Shown here: in pieces, positions 16,701 through 25,680 of the stretch
Layout of the letters: every line of letters begins with the position of its first letter
How positions within the stretch are numbered: the first letter of the stretch is position 1
DNA from: an uncultured bacterium
GTDB lineage: Bacteria > Muiribacteriota > Ozemobacteria > Ozemobacterales > Ozemobacteraceae
Length of the DNA: 64,000 nucleotides
Direction of reading: 5' to 3'
Assembly: GCA_900317935.1 (NCBI GenBank)
Contig: ONIU01000002.1
Coordinates: 1 to 64,000, forward strand
The notes under the pieces: generated by a model
Seen by the model: only the letters and a program-made list of their open reading frames with translations
The model's database searches: none
Told to the model about the DNA's origin: nothing
Translations under genes and position numbers: made by a program

Positions 16701-19700
16701 TTAGAATTCTTAGAAACCATTTCCTGCTGTTTTTTTATTTCATCAGGAACTATTCCGAGCTTAATCAATGCTTCTTTATTAATTGCCAAATCAATGGAAT
16801 AAACAGTAAACTCATGATTTTTAGGTTCTATTGTTTTAAAGCCAACCCCATAACGAGCAATTTTATCAGCAATTTCATTACAAACTACTAATGGGAACGA
16901 AGGATTATTTATAGTTAAAGCTTCGAATTTTGCAGCCTTCTTTAAAGGATCACCAAGAATTGAATAATCTAATCTTGTATCAAAGCTACCTACGGTTCCC
17001 GAAAACATTGTTCCATAGCAAAGCCCAACCCCAATTCGATAAGTGAACAAGTTTTTATTTATTCGTTTCTTATTTATTAAATCAAGTTTTAAAATCATTT
17101 GACAAGCCGCTTTAAAAGCTCGTTCAGAAGCATCATTTTCATATTCTTCTTTTTCAGGGAAAACCGCTTCTATAGCATCACCAATAAACTTATATATGAG
17201 ACCACCATTATCAGATATTATTTTTGCCATTTCTGCAAAATGCTCATTAAGCAGTTCAGTAATAATTACCGGGTCATATTGTTCACTCATACCAGTGAAA
17301 TTACGAATATCCGATACTAATGCAACTCCATCAAATGTTTCTGTATCATCCAGAAGAGCATTGCTGTTTTTTTGCAGAGCAAGAACAGCCTGATCTGATA
17401 TCAATCTAGAAAGGCGTTCTTTTTCCCTTAACCCACTAATCATATTAGTGTATTCTTCTGACAATTGTCCTAATTCATCGTTAGGAATATTGTTAAAACT
17501 TACATTCAAATTTCCCTTAGTGACTTCATCTAAACCTTTTTTTAAAGAAGTAACAGGCTTCAAGAAAACAGAAGCAGACCTGAAACTGCAAATTAAAAGT
17601 ATTATTATTGAAACAATGCCCAAAAATAATAAAATTTTTTTTCTAAACCAAACATCTAGATTAATATTTGTTTTATCTATCCAGCCGACAAAAACTATAT
17701 TCTCAAAATTTAAAGCTGGCATTGCCAATAAAATATTGTTTTCTTCCGTAAATACATTAGATTTGTTACCTAGAGAAACAAGTTTTGCTATTTCTTTTAT
17801 TCTAGACAAAAACTTTTGTGAACCATGACGTGTAACACCTACAGGGTCAATGTTATGTCCTTTAATTTTAAAACCAGCAAAACGATGATTTAAATATTTA
17901 TATGCATAATCATTAAATGACTTTTTTACAATATCCTCATCAAGAGTTTTATCATCCCATATAACAAAAAGCATGTATTTAGCTTTTCCGTTAATTCTTA
18001 TAAAATCAAAAATCTGCAAAGAATTTAAATTGCTGCTTTTTCTAAAAATGGGTATAGACAAGTGCCTGTTCAAACTCTCAGATAATTGATGACCAGTTAT
18101 TGTTTCATAGGCTTTATTAGCTAAGTCTTCATTATTATCTTTAGCCTCATAAGGCTTCATATTACATGCAGCATCTGGGTCTTCCTCTATCATCTTACTC
18201 CTTAAAATATCAACTTGCCCTGAAAGGAAAGACTTAAACAAAACTTCAACATTAATATCACTTAAAGCACTGCCCTTAATAAATGCTCCATTTCCAGATT
18301 CATCAAGAATTTTAATTCCTAAAACCGGCAGATAATTATTAGAATTACCTTCAAAAATATTTAAAACATATTTGGCGACCTCAATGTCTTCTATGCCATT
18401 TTTATTTATAAGTTCAACAAACTTTTCATCATTTATTGCCTTAGAAAAGGCAGCAACGTATTCTTTGATTATAGCAGACTTTTTGTCATCAATTGCTTTT
18501 AAAAGCATTTGTAAATCAAATACGGCCTTAGTAACAGATGTATTTTCATATCGAAGCATATATCCATAAGATGCAATAAACAAAAGACTTACAGGCAGAA
18601 TTGAAGCAAGAATATAGGATAGTATAAATCTTGTTGTTAAACTAATCTGAGGCCAATAATCAAAACCCAATCCATAAGAAAGAATCAAACAAAGAATTAG
18701 AATCAATAAAGTATTGATAAAAATCAACAACTTAGGCCAGGTTATTTTTTTAATAGATTTTATCAATACCACAGCAATATGAGAAGCACTTCTCTTCAAA
18801 TGGCAAAATACAGAATAATTACCTAAGGTTTCTCCTTTTGGCATACTTTCTTTTAACCATTTTTCAAGATCTTTACCTTCTTGAATAGTTATACCTTCAG
18901 CCCAAGTCATAAAGGGTTCAAATTTTGCCAAAGGCTTTGGAATTACAGCTTTGCCATAATCCTTATAAACCGGTAAAAATGCGCCAACAGCTTGTCCTCT
19001 AGACCTTAAATTTTTTAAGGCAAGTAATCGTCCACTATCGGAATAATTCTCCAGTTCATCGCAAAATAAAAAACATCCCCACAGGTTATTATCTACAGTC
19101 TTAAAATAATCCCATATAAAGAAAGAAAAAGTTTTTCCATCATTAGTATTAGTTGTTTGTCCCCTTAATTCCTTTACCAAAGTTTCTAAATTTGTAAATT
19201 GACCAAATAATTTTCTCGCAAAAGATAGATTTTTATCATTTTTTTCTTTTTTACTATCTTTATTAGAATTTAAATTTACGAAATAATCAAAAGCAAAACA
19301 CAATCCCTTAGCTCCGCCTTTTATTTCACCTTTAGAATAAAAGAGTTCGGAAGAAGAATTTGAAGATTTTTTAAAAACATAAAGGCTGTATTTTGGAAAA
19401 GGAAACCCAAAAATCTTATTAGCGTTTTGTTCTAAATTACTAATAAAATGACCTTTTCCTTTAAAATCAATTTTCGTATCATTTTTTAATATTTCAAAAA
19501 AATCTTTGAATAATTTAGAAAACTGATAAGAAAAATCGGCTTCAGAAGAAAGAATTTCTGCTTCATGCAGAGCGTTTTTTTCTTGTTCCTTCACTTTTAG
19601 TTCATAATTAATATAAGCATGCCAATAAAAACTAATATTAATAGCTAATAAAGGAATAACAAATAATAAGATAATGAGTATTATATTATTTTTTTCTTTA

Positions 19701-19717
19701 TATTGGCTATTCTGCAT
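13760..19717 (-). CDS. Giant duplicated membrane class III adenylate cyclase, paralog 6 (1985 aa)
   Basis: There are two halves of the same plan. TM1 (about 11-31), periplasmic domain, TM2-TM3 (about 328-350, 363-386), periplasmic domain, TM4 (about 695-712), HAMP and coupling helix, and cyclase domain C1 (about 790-960). Then TM5 (about 1030), TM6-TM7 (about 1318-1378), TM8 (about 1712-1735), HAMP and cyclase domain C2 (about 1810-1985). C1 has metal ligands D803 and D847 and K843, but K926 and K930 replace the transition-state Asn and Arg. C2 has T1820 and E1864 at the metal positions but keeps K1860, T1924, N1931 and R1935. Spacings match those of mycobacterial Rv1625c exactly (40 and 44 residues from the first Asp). 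One composite ATP site is predicted. This is the last of six tandem paralogs and starts three bases after the previous stop without a Shine-Dalgarno. Its C-terminal tail is the most divergent. Confidence 0.88.
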   Translation of the reverse strand: MQNSQYKEKNNIILIILLFVIPLLAINISFYWHAYINYELKVKEQEKNALHEAEILSSEADFSYQFSKLFKDFFEILKNDTKIDFKGKGHFISNLEQNANKIFGFPFPKYSLYVFKKSSNSSSELFYSKGEIKGGAKGLCFAFDYFVNLNSNKDSKKEKNDKNLSFARKLFGQFTNLETLVKELRGQTTNTNDGKTFSFFIWDYFKTVDNNLWGCFLFCDELENYSDSGRLLALKNLRSRGQAVGAFLPVYKDYGKAVIPKPLAKFEPFMTWAEGITIQEGKDLEKWLKESMPKGETLGNYSVFCHLKRSASHIAVVLIKSIKKITWPKLLIFINTLLILILCLILSYGLGFDYWPQISLTTRFILSYILASILPVSLLFIASYGYMLRYENTSVTKAVFDLQMLLKAIDDKKSAIIKEYVAAFSKAINDEKFVELINKNGIEDIEVAKYVLNIFEGNSNNYLPVLGIKILDESGNGAFIKGSALSDINVEVLFKSFLSGQVDILRSKMIEEDPDAACNMKPYEAKDNNEDLANKAYETITGHQLSESLNRHLSIPIFRKSSNLNSLQIFDFIRINGKAKYMLFVIWDDKTLDEDIVKKSFNDYAYKYLNHRFAGFKIKGHNIDPVGVTRHGSQKFLSRIKEIAKLVSLGNKSNVFTEENNILLAMPALNFENIVFVGWIDKTNINLDVWFRKKILLFLGIVSIIILLICSFRSASVFLKPVTSLKKGLDEVTKGNLNVSFNNIPNDELGQLSEEYTNMISGLREKERLSRLISDQAVLALQKNSNALLDDTETFDGVALVSDIRNFTGMSEQYDPVIITELLNEHFAEMAKIISDNGGLIYKFIGDAIEAVFPEKEEYENDASERAFKAACQMILKLDLINKKRINKNLFTYRIGVGLCYGTMFSGTVGSFDTRLDYSILGDPLKKAAKFEALTINNPSFPLVVCNEIADKIARYGVGFKTIEPKNHEFTVYSIDLAINKEALIKLGIVPDEIKKQQEMVSKNSNQPENLLEFSLQSLSNNIIKRKNNILITFVLLFVSFFITICMNLIYSADYDSLKTESNKEVSRLIVQLNSNEVFKSSFETLCAELYEDLNQTLCSKNKVKGDIKLIEEVFDKYEKMGRPIPMYCCCLFDNKMPYGLKDVVYKGFSSKTSDLIKKYSLVSVNEKRNKEARKEILKYIIGEKTDLYSMRSLYFRRSALATIENQDTYLNTNFIYDKNKKKILAFIFCAIPTDIKIDNLVNYYKDLADKQTLLAFNNNNEWHFSNAFSEKEKSYLIQNHKNKNLLSEKGYLLDSLKIGNKSWDIYAVKKVLITYNQPGLLFNITIFIFSVFFFLIFALLIKKFFLYNDDSLISKLSINIIISTILPLIIVCFVSYLYVNEDYSVNKTDTRLKLNSLLDELESKDYYYHPLCASYLEKASKSYHIKDLIKKFNSSVNEKEKKKNIKKIKEYLDKNICGNHKNKFDIDSYYRIIETIIVGRGDWLISRCEKNLHKDRDKLTDLGKIIAEIGKIVFLKRDESSTQAVKKAMVVEKLLETLQSVFGGELTNRIINFPNSLIFTTSSFTTVAIYMVPVPSNYDPDYVVISWVFFNNELLPRACELKNNEKTSLQEHFITGSKDKKLFCFYSPNINVGEYYFYDDGNIINEKEELQTVKELGLASFWINSSFVPVSRTIDLHGTHYLEARQGSIIKDNDFVALASEIPLKREAVKIFYIFMSVILFSVIMIIFIAQSTISDLLAPVKMLMNGAKSAAKEIYSFRTDFKRGDELGALCESFDKMMKGLEEKQLMNRMVSKTALKVSANVSDVDSRKINVVLLYITVPGFDLIMKDTPVYKLFTLLRKQVAAIAETVINNGGDIDKIMGEKMLIAFHIGEKNHEEVATLACNVAHMIETSDKISFKVSVGVNYGQVISGFLGVGDKRDFTIIGDPVNVAARIAVFAEKLNGNRVVVSENIKELIQDNIRAEEYGEVALKGKSLPLKVFRII

Positions 19718-19720
19718 AAC

Positions 19721-22700
19721 TTAAGATAACTGATAAACCTTCATCGGCTGAGATTTACCCTTTAATTCAACTTCTCCATAGAGATTTGCTTTAATATGTT
19801 TACTAATATAATAATAAATCGTTTCAGAAATCAAACAATTATCTTTTTCTAACTTTTCGCCCAAAACAGCAATACGGGCAGAAACATTAACCGGGTCACC
19901 AATAATAGTAAAATCACGTTTTTCTCCTACTCCAAGGAACCCTGAAATTACCTGTCCATAATTTACGCCTACAGAAACCTTATAACTTAGTTTTTCGCTT
20001 CCCTCAATCATATGTGCTACTTTACAAGCTAAAACAGCAACATCTTCAGGATTCCTGTCTCCAATATGGAAAGCAATCAGCATTTTTTCACCCATAATTT
20101 TATCGATATCGCCACCATTATTTATTACGATCTCGGAAATAACAGCAATTTGTTCTCTTAAAGAAGAGAAGAGTTCATATATAGGTGTATTTTTCATTAT
20201 TTTATCAAAGGAAGGAACTGATACATAGAGTAAAACCGCATTGATTTTTTTACTGTCTACGTCAGCAACATTAGCACTTACTTTAAGAGCTGTTTTAGAA
20301 ACCATTCTATTCATAAGTTGTTTTTCTTCCAAACCCTTCATCATCTTGTCAAAAGAATCGCATAAAGCACCTAATTCATCTCCCCTTTTAAACTGAGTCC
20401 TAAACTTATAAATACCCTTAGAAGCAGATACAGCCCCTTCAATCAATCGCTTTACCGGTGCAATCAAATCATTTATTACACTTTGGGTAATGAAATAAAT
20501 CAATAACAATATAAAAAGAATACCTAAACCAAAATATTTATAATTATCTTCAGCATTTTTTATTAAGGGTTTTTCAGAAGCAACAGCAACAAAGACATTA
20601 TCTTTTACATAATTTCCCTGTCTTGCTTCAAGAAAATGACTACCATGTATATCCGCCATTCTCGAAATAGGCACAAAGCTGGTATTTATCCAAGATGCAG
20701 CGAGCCCCAATTCTTTAACGGTTTTCAAATCTTCTCTTTTATTAATTAAACCGCCTTTATCGTTCAAAAAGAAACTTTCTCCAACTCTAATATTTGCAGA
20801 GTAAAAACAATATTTTTCAGTTCCAACAGAACCAGAAGCAATATACTGTTTATAAGGAACAATATCATTTCTCATATTGCAAATATCTGATAAATAATTT
20901 GCATCAAAAAGAACCAAAGATATAATTAAATACTCAGGATTATATATATTGGGATAAGCAGAAGCATAAAAACCTACTATCGAATAGGAAACCCCTACTG
21001 TAACAAAATTATTGGGAAAACTGACAATTTTACTAGCATAATCGCTTCCAAAAACTGATTCTAATGTCTTAATAAGGGAATTAGTCATTAATTCAGCTTC
21101 AAGTTCTTGTTTATCTATTTTTTCCGTTTCTTTTTTATTTTTATTCAAATATATAGTCTTACCAACTTTTGAAAGTAAAAGACCAAAATCAGACAATCTT
21201 CTTTTGCCGTCGTCCTTTTTTTCTCCGGTAGCCGATGAAAGCCAACCATCTTTTCCAATAAAAATTATTTCCTTAATTGCATAAAAAGGCTTTTTCTTTT
21301 TCAGATTTGTATGTACAGTAGAATTATATCCTGAGACATTTGCTTTAAGATAATCTGAGAAATCGTTTATTGATTTATTTTTATTCTTATTTTCTTTATT
21401 ATTTAAATCTTTGATATATTTTTTAATTTCATCAATATTAGGAAGATTTTTAAAATAATTTTCGCATAAAGGATTGCAATATAATTCTTTTCGTTCTGTA
21501 TCATCAATTAAATTTTTTAAATCTAAAATAGTTTCAGCTTTTCTAACATTTAAGTCTTCATTAATATAAAGATAAATAAGACAACAAACAGTTAATAAAG
21601 GTAATAAAGCAGAAATACCAATATCTATTATTAATTTGCTTGCTATTGACGAGCTAAAAGAAAATATTTTTCTTCTTATTATTCCTATTATTATAACCCC
21701 GAAAATTAAAGAAAAAACTAAAACTATATTATCTACTAAAAATATGGAAAAATTATTAACAGACAATTCTTTAGTGATTGCATAAAATTCATAGTATTCG
21801 TTATTTGTTTCAAAATTTCCAACATAATAACCTTTGTTATGAACTGCATTTTTATCTAATGTATTTTGTAGAAACAATTTCTCTTTTTGTGGAAAAGATC
21901 GAGAAAAATACCATCCATTTTTGGCTTTTATAGCCAACAATAAATTATTTCCTGCTAATAAAGTATAATAGTTAATCAATTTAGATTTATCATATTTTTG
22001 CGGCATTGCACACAAAATATATGCTAATATTTTTTTCTTATCTTTACTGACGATTCTATCTGTGTTAATCAGCATGTTTTCTTTATCAATCGTTGCTAAT
22101 CCAGAGCGTCTATAATAAAAAGAATTCATATTGAAACTATCCACCGTATTCCCGAATAATAACTTGAGTTTTAAATCTTTATCACCTTTTGTAATAAAAC
22201 TTAAAGCATAATCATTAAGATTATTGATGGTTTCATCGGAAAAATCTTTTGCTGACACTTCTTTTATTTTACGGTTATTGTCATAATCATACAGACAACA
22301 ATAGTATTTTGGAATTGGAATATTTAGTTTTTCATATTTGTCTGCAACCTTTTTTATTTTTTGCCTGAAATCTATAGAATTGTCTTCCGAATTTAAAATT
22401 TTATAAATATCTTCATAGAAATCGAAACAAAGGGTATCAAATGCAGACCTTAATAATTCATCGCATTTTAACTGGTTTTCTAATCTGGAGCACTCCTTAT
22501 CTGAGTGAGTTTTTAAATCTTTATATTTAGTAAAATATACTGTATTTACTCCCAAAGTTATAAAAAGAGAAATAAATATAATAATAAATGAGTTTAATAA
22601 TATCTCCTTGATTCTTTCTTTCAAAAGGAATTGATTTGAAATAGAGAATAATTTAATATCTTCTATTTTATTTTCAGATTTTTTTATTTTAATAGAATCA

Positions 22701-25678
22701 GAAGAAGCATCATCTTTTATATTGTTGTTTATATCTTTTAAAACATAAACATTAAAATCATTTCCTTTACTGTCAATCTTTAAAAAATTAATACCATTTG
22801 CTGCTATTTGTTCAGCGATTTCTTCTCCTATCACTAGTGGGAACTGAGGACTTTGAATAGAAAGAGCCTCATATTTCGCAGCTTTTTTTAAAGGATCGCC
22901 AAGAATAGAATAATCAAGTCTAGTTTCAAAGCTTCCAACTGTGCCTGAAAACATTGTTCCATAACAAAGACCGACCCCGATTTTATAGGAAAATAGTTTT
23001 CTTTTTTTACGGTGAGAATTAATTACAGCCAATTTAGAAATCATCATGCAACCGGCTTTAAATGCTCTTTCAGAAGCAGAGTAATCATATTCTTCCTTTT
23101 CTGGGAAAACAGCTTCAATAGCATCTCCAATAAACTTATATATAAGTCCGCCATTTTCTGATATTATTTTTGCCATTTCAGCAAAATGTTCGTTAAGTAA
23201 TTCAGTAATCATTACTGGGTCATACTGCTCGCTCATGCCTGTGAAATTACGAATATCTGATACTAGTGCAACCCCATCAAATGTTTCTGTATTATTCAGT
23301 AATTCACTACTTTTTTTCTGAAGTGCCTGAACAGCTTGATCAGAAATAAGCTTAGAAAGACGTTCTTTTTCTTTAAGCTCAGATATCATATTTGAAAATT
23401 CATTGGAAAGCTGCCCTAATTCGTCTTTTGTACTATCTTTAAAATCAATATTCAAATTTCCATTCGAAACTTCTTTTAATGCTTCTTTTAATGAAGAAAT
23501 AGGTTTTAGAAAAACCGATGAGGATCTTATACTACAAACAAAAAGAATGATTAAAGAGAATAAAATCAATCTCAAAAAGACAAATCGCCTATTATTGATA
23601 TCTTCTGTAATAGCAAATTTATCTATCCAACCAACAAAAACTGTTTGGCTGAAATTCAATGAAGGCATAACTGCTATTATGCGTTCTTCATCTTCAAAAG
23701 TAGTTATTTTTTTACTATCTGAAATTTCTCTAGCCCAATTAGAAGCATCTTCTTTTAAGAATTTTTCTGATGCATGTCTTGTTTTTTTACCGATAAATCT
23801 AACATTTTGCCCTTTTACACGGTATGCCAAGAAATTCTGATTAATATTATTAAGGCTATTATCTTGAAATTTACTATTGATTACCTTATCATCTAAGGCT
23901 TTATCATCCCAAACTACAAATAGCATATATTTAATATTTCCATCTATCTTTATCAAATCAAAAATAAAGTAAGAACAGAAATCACCGTTTTTTCTATAAA
24001 TAGGAAAGCCAAAAAGCTTATTTAAATCTTTATCAAAAGAAGTTCCTGTAATTGAAGAATAAGCTTTATTTGCCAAATCTTGTTCTGTGTCTTTAAAATC
24101 TAATTCATTTAGAATAATATCTGGATAAACAATTTTTAATTCTTCTCTCAACAAAGTAATCATCGTTGGAAGGAAAGCCGTCATAACAGCTTTGATATTT
24201 ATATTATCAGTATTATTTTTTCTTTCGATGAAAGCACCTTTACCATCTTTATCTAAAATCTTTACTCCTAAAATTGGTAAAGCATTTTCTGAATCCGGAG
24301 GTTCAAAAATATCTACTATTTTTTTTGCAACAGACTCATCTTCTATTCCTTTTTTATTTATTAAGTCTATAAATTCCGGGTCTTCTTTTGCTTTTGAAAA
24401 AGTTGCTCTATACTGCTTAACTAATTCAAGTTTTGCCGTATCTAATGATTTAAGAGATATCAATAAGTCACTAGATTCTTGATTAATACGATTATTTTGA
24501 TATTGATTCAAATAAGCATAAGCAGTAACACAAAGCATACTTATAGGAATAACTGAAGCCAAAAAATAGGCAAGCGCAAACCTTAGCGATAAATTAATCT
24601 GAGGCCATTTTCCAAAGACTATTCCACAATAAAGAATAATAGACAACAAAAAACCAAACAATAAATTAACAAAAATCAACCACTTAGGATAAGGGAAAGC
24701 TTTTAAGGTTTTAATTAAAACAACAGCAATATGTGAAGCTCCTCTATCTAAAAAACAGTAAGCGGAATAATTGCCTAATTCTATTCCTTGAGGCAGTGGT
24801 TCTTTTATATATCTAAAATAATCTTTTTCATCTTTTATTGTTAGTTTATCTGCAAACGACTTAAAAACTTCAGACTTATCAAGAGGTGGCAAAATATTAG
24901 CCTTACCAAAATCCTTATAAACAGGGATAAAAGCCCCTGTTGCAGCAAAACCTCTTTTTTTTAATCTTTCAAGAGCAAGCAATCGGCCTTTTTCTGCATA
25001 ATTATCTATTTCATCACATAATAAAATACAGCCATAAACATCATTTTTATTTTCGTCAGAAAAATAATCCCATATAAACCATGAACAATTATGAATACCA
25101 TTAGTATGAGTTGTTATTCCTAACATTTCTTTGGCAACAACTTCAATACTAGAATACTTTCCAATCAATCTTTGAACAAACTTGTTGCTTTTTTCTTTAT
25201 CCGCGTCAGCAATACCAGTATTAACAGCATAAAGAGCGTCAAATGCCTTACATAAAGCTTTTTTGCCACTTTTCAAACTACCTTTATAGAAAACGAGTTC
25301 TGACTCCAAAGCACCGGTAGATAATTTAAAAAAATACAGATTGTATTCAGGAAACGGACTTCTAAAAACACTGTTTGCATTCTTTTCTAAGCAATCAGTA
25401 AATTCAGATAAACTGGTCTTATTTTCAGACTTATCCACAAAATCTTTCGCCGAATTAAAGAAATCTCTGTAAAGCATAGCGAATTCTTTACTGAAATCAC
25501 TTTCTGATGCTAGAGTTTCTGCTTCGTTATTTGCTTTTTTTATCTGTTCTTTTACCAGCTTTTTATAATTTAAAACAGATAGGCTATAATAGCTTAAATC
25601 TAAAGATATTATAGGCATAACAAAAAATAAAATGATCAGAATTACATAATATCTTTCGAAAGAAGATTTGATGTTCAT
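19721..25678 (-). CDS. Giant duplicated membrane class III adenylate cyclase, paralog 5 (1985 aa)
   Basis: The architecture is the duplicated sensor-HAMP-cyclase plan with eight predicted membrane helices (TM5 near 1027-1047, TM6 near 1308-1330, TM7 near 1346-1370, TM8 near 1710-1733). In C1, D808 and D852 (metals) and K848 are present, S924 sits at the base-recognition position, and K931 and K935 replace Asn and Arg. In C2, S1820 and E1864 replace the metal Asp pair, while K1860, T1924, N1931 and R1935 are present. It belongs to subfamily B with its two neighbours on the left and right (FTIIGDPVN in C2, LGDPLKKAAK in C1). It begins two bases after the preceding stop with no ribosome-binding site, so translation is probably coupled. 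The sensed signal is unknown; the periplasmic domains match no family I can name. Confidence 0.88.
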   Translation of the reverse strand: MNIKSSFERYYVILIILFFVMPIISLDLSYYSLSVLNYKKLVKEQIKKANNEAETLASESDFSKEFAMLYRDFFNSAKDFVDKSENKTSLSEFTDCLEKNANSVFRSPFPEYNLYFFKLSTGALESELVFYKGSLKSGKKALCKAFDALYAVNTGIADADKEKSNKFVQRLIGKYSSIEVVAKEMLGITTHTNGIHNCSWFIWDYFSDENKNDVYGCILLCDEIDNYAEKGRLLALERLKKRGFAATGAFIPVYKDFGKANILPPLDKSEVFKSFADKLTIKDEKDYFRYIKEPLPQGIELGNYSAYCFLDRGASHIAVVLIKTLKAFPYPKWLIFVNLLFGFLLSIILYCGIVFGKWPQINLSLRFALAYFLASVIPISMLCVTAYAYLNQYQNNRINQESSDLLISLKSLDTAKLELVKQYRATFSKAKEDPEFIDLINKKGIEDESVAKKIVDIFEPPDSENALPILGVKILDKDGKGAFIERKNNTDNINIKAVMTAFLPTMITLLREELKIVYPDIILNELDFKDTEQDLANKAYSSITGTSFDKDLNKLFGFPIYRKNGDFCSYFIFDLIKIDGNIKYMLFVVWDDKALDDKVINSKFQDNSLNNINQNFLAYRVKGQNVRFIGKKTRHASEKFLKEDASNWAREISDSKKITTFEDEERIIAVMPSLNFSQTVFVGWIDKFAITEDINNRRFVFLRLILFSLIILFVCSIRSSSVFLKPISSLKEALKEVSNGNLNIDFKDSTKDELGQLSNEFSNMISELKEKERLSKLISDQAVQALQKKSSELLNNTETFDGVALVSDIRNFTGMSEQYDPVMITELLNEHFAEMAKIISENGGLIYKFIGDAIEAVFPEKEEYDYSASERAFKAGCMMISKLAVINSHRKKRKLFSYKIGVGLCYGTMFSGTVGSFETRLDYSILGDPLKKAAKYEALSIQSPQFPLVIGEEIAEQIAANGINFLKIDSKGNDFNVYVLKDINNNIKDDASSDSIKIKKSENKIEDIKLFSISNQFLLKERIKEILLNSFIIIFISLFITLGVNTVYFTKYKDLKTHSDKECSRLENQLKCDELLRSAFDTLCFDFYEDIYKILNSEDNSIDFRQKIKKVADKYEKLNIPIPKYYCCLYDYDNNRKIKEVSAKDFSDETINNLNDYALSFITKGDKDLKLKLLFGNTVDSFNMNSFYYRRSGLATIDKENMLINTDRIVSKDKKKILAYILCAMPQKYDKSKLINYYTLLAGNNLLLAIKAKNGWYFSRSFPQKEKLFLQNTLDKNAVHNKGYYVGNFETNNEYYEFYAITKELSVNNFSIFLVDNIVLVFSLIFGVIIIGIIRRKIFSFSSSIASKLIIDIGISALLPLLTVCCLIYLYINEDLNVRKAETILDLKNLIDDTERKELYCNPLCENYFKNLPNIDEIKKYIKDLNNKENKNKNKSINDFSDYLKANVSGYNSTVHTNLKKKKPFYAIKEIIFIGKDGWLSSATGEKKDDGKRRLSDFGLLLSKVGKTIYLNKNKKETEKIDKQELEAELMTNSLIKTLESVFGSDYASKIVSFPNNFVTVGVSYSIVGFYASAYPNIYNPEYLIISLVLFDANYLSDICNMRNDIVPYKQYIASGSVGTEKYCFYSANIRVGESFFLNDKGGLINKREDLKTVKELGLAASWINTSFVPISRMADIHGSHFLEARQGNYVKDNVFVAVASEKPLIKNAEDNYKYFGLGILFILLLIYFITQSVINDLIAPVKRLIEGAVSASKGIYKFRTQFKRGDELGALCDSFDKMMKGLEEKQLMNRMVSKTALKVSANVADVDSKKINAVLLYVSVPSFDKIMKNTPIYELFSSLREQIAVISEIVINNGGDIDKIMGEKMLIAFHIGDRNPEDVAVLACKVAHMIEGSEKLSYKVSVGVNYGQVISGFLGVGEKRDFTIIGDPVNVSARIAVLGEKLEKDNCLISETIYYYISKHIKANLYGEVELKGKSQPMKVYQLS

Positions 25679-25680
25679 TT

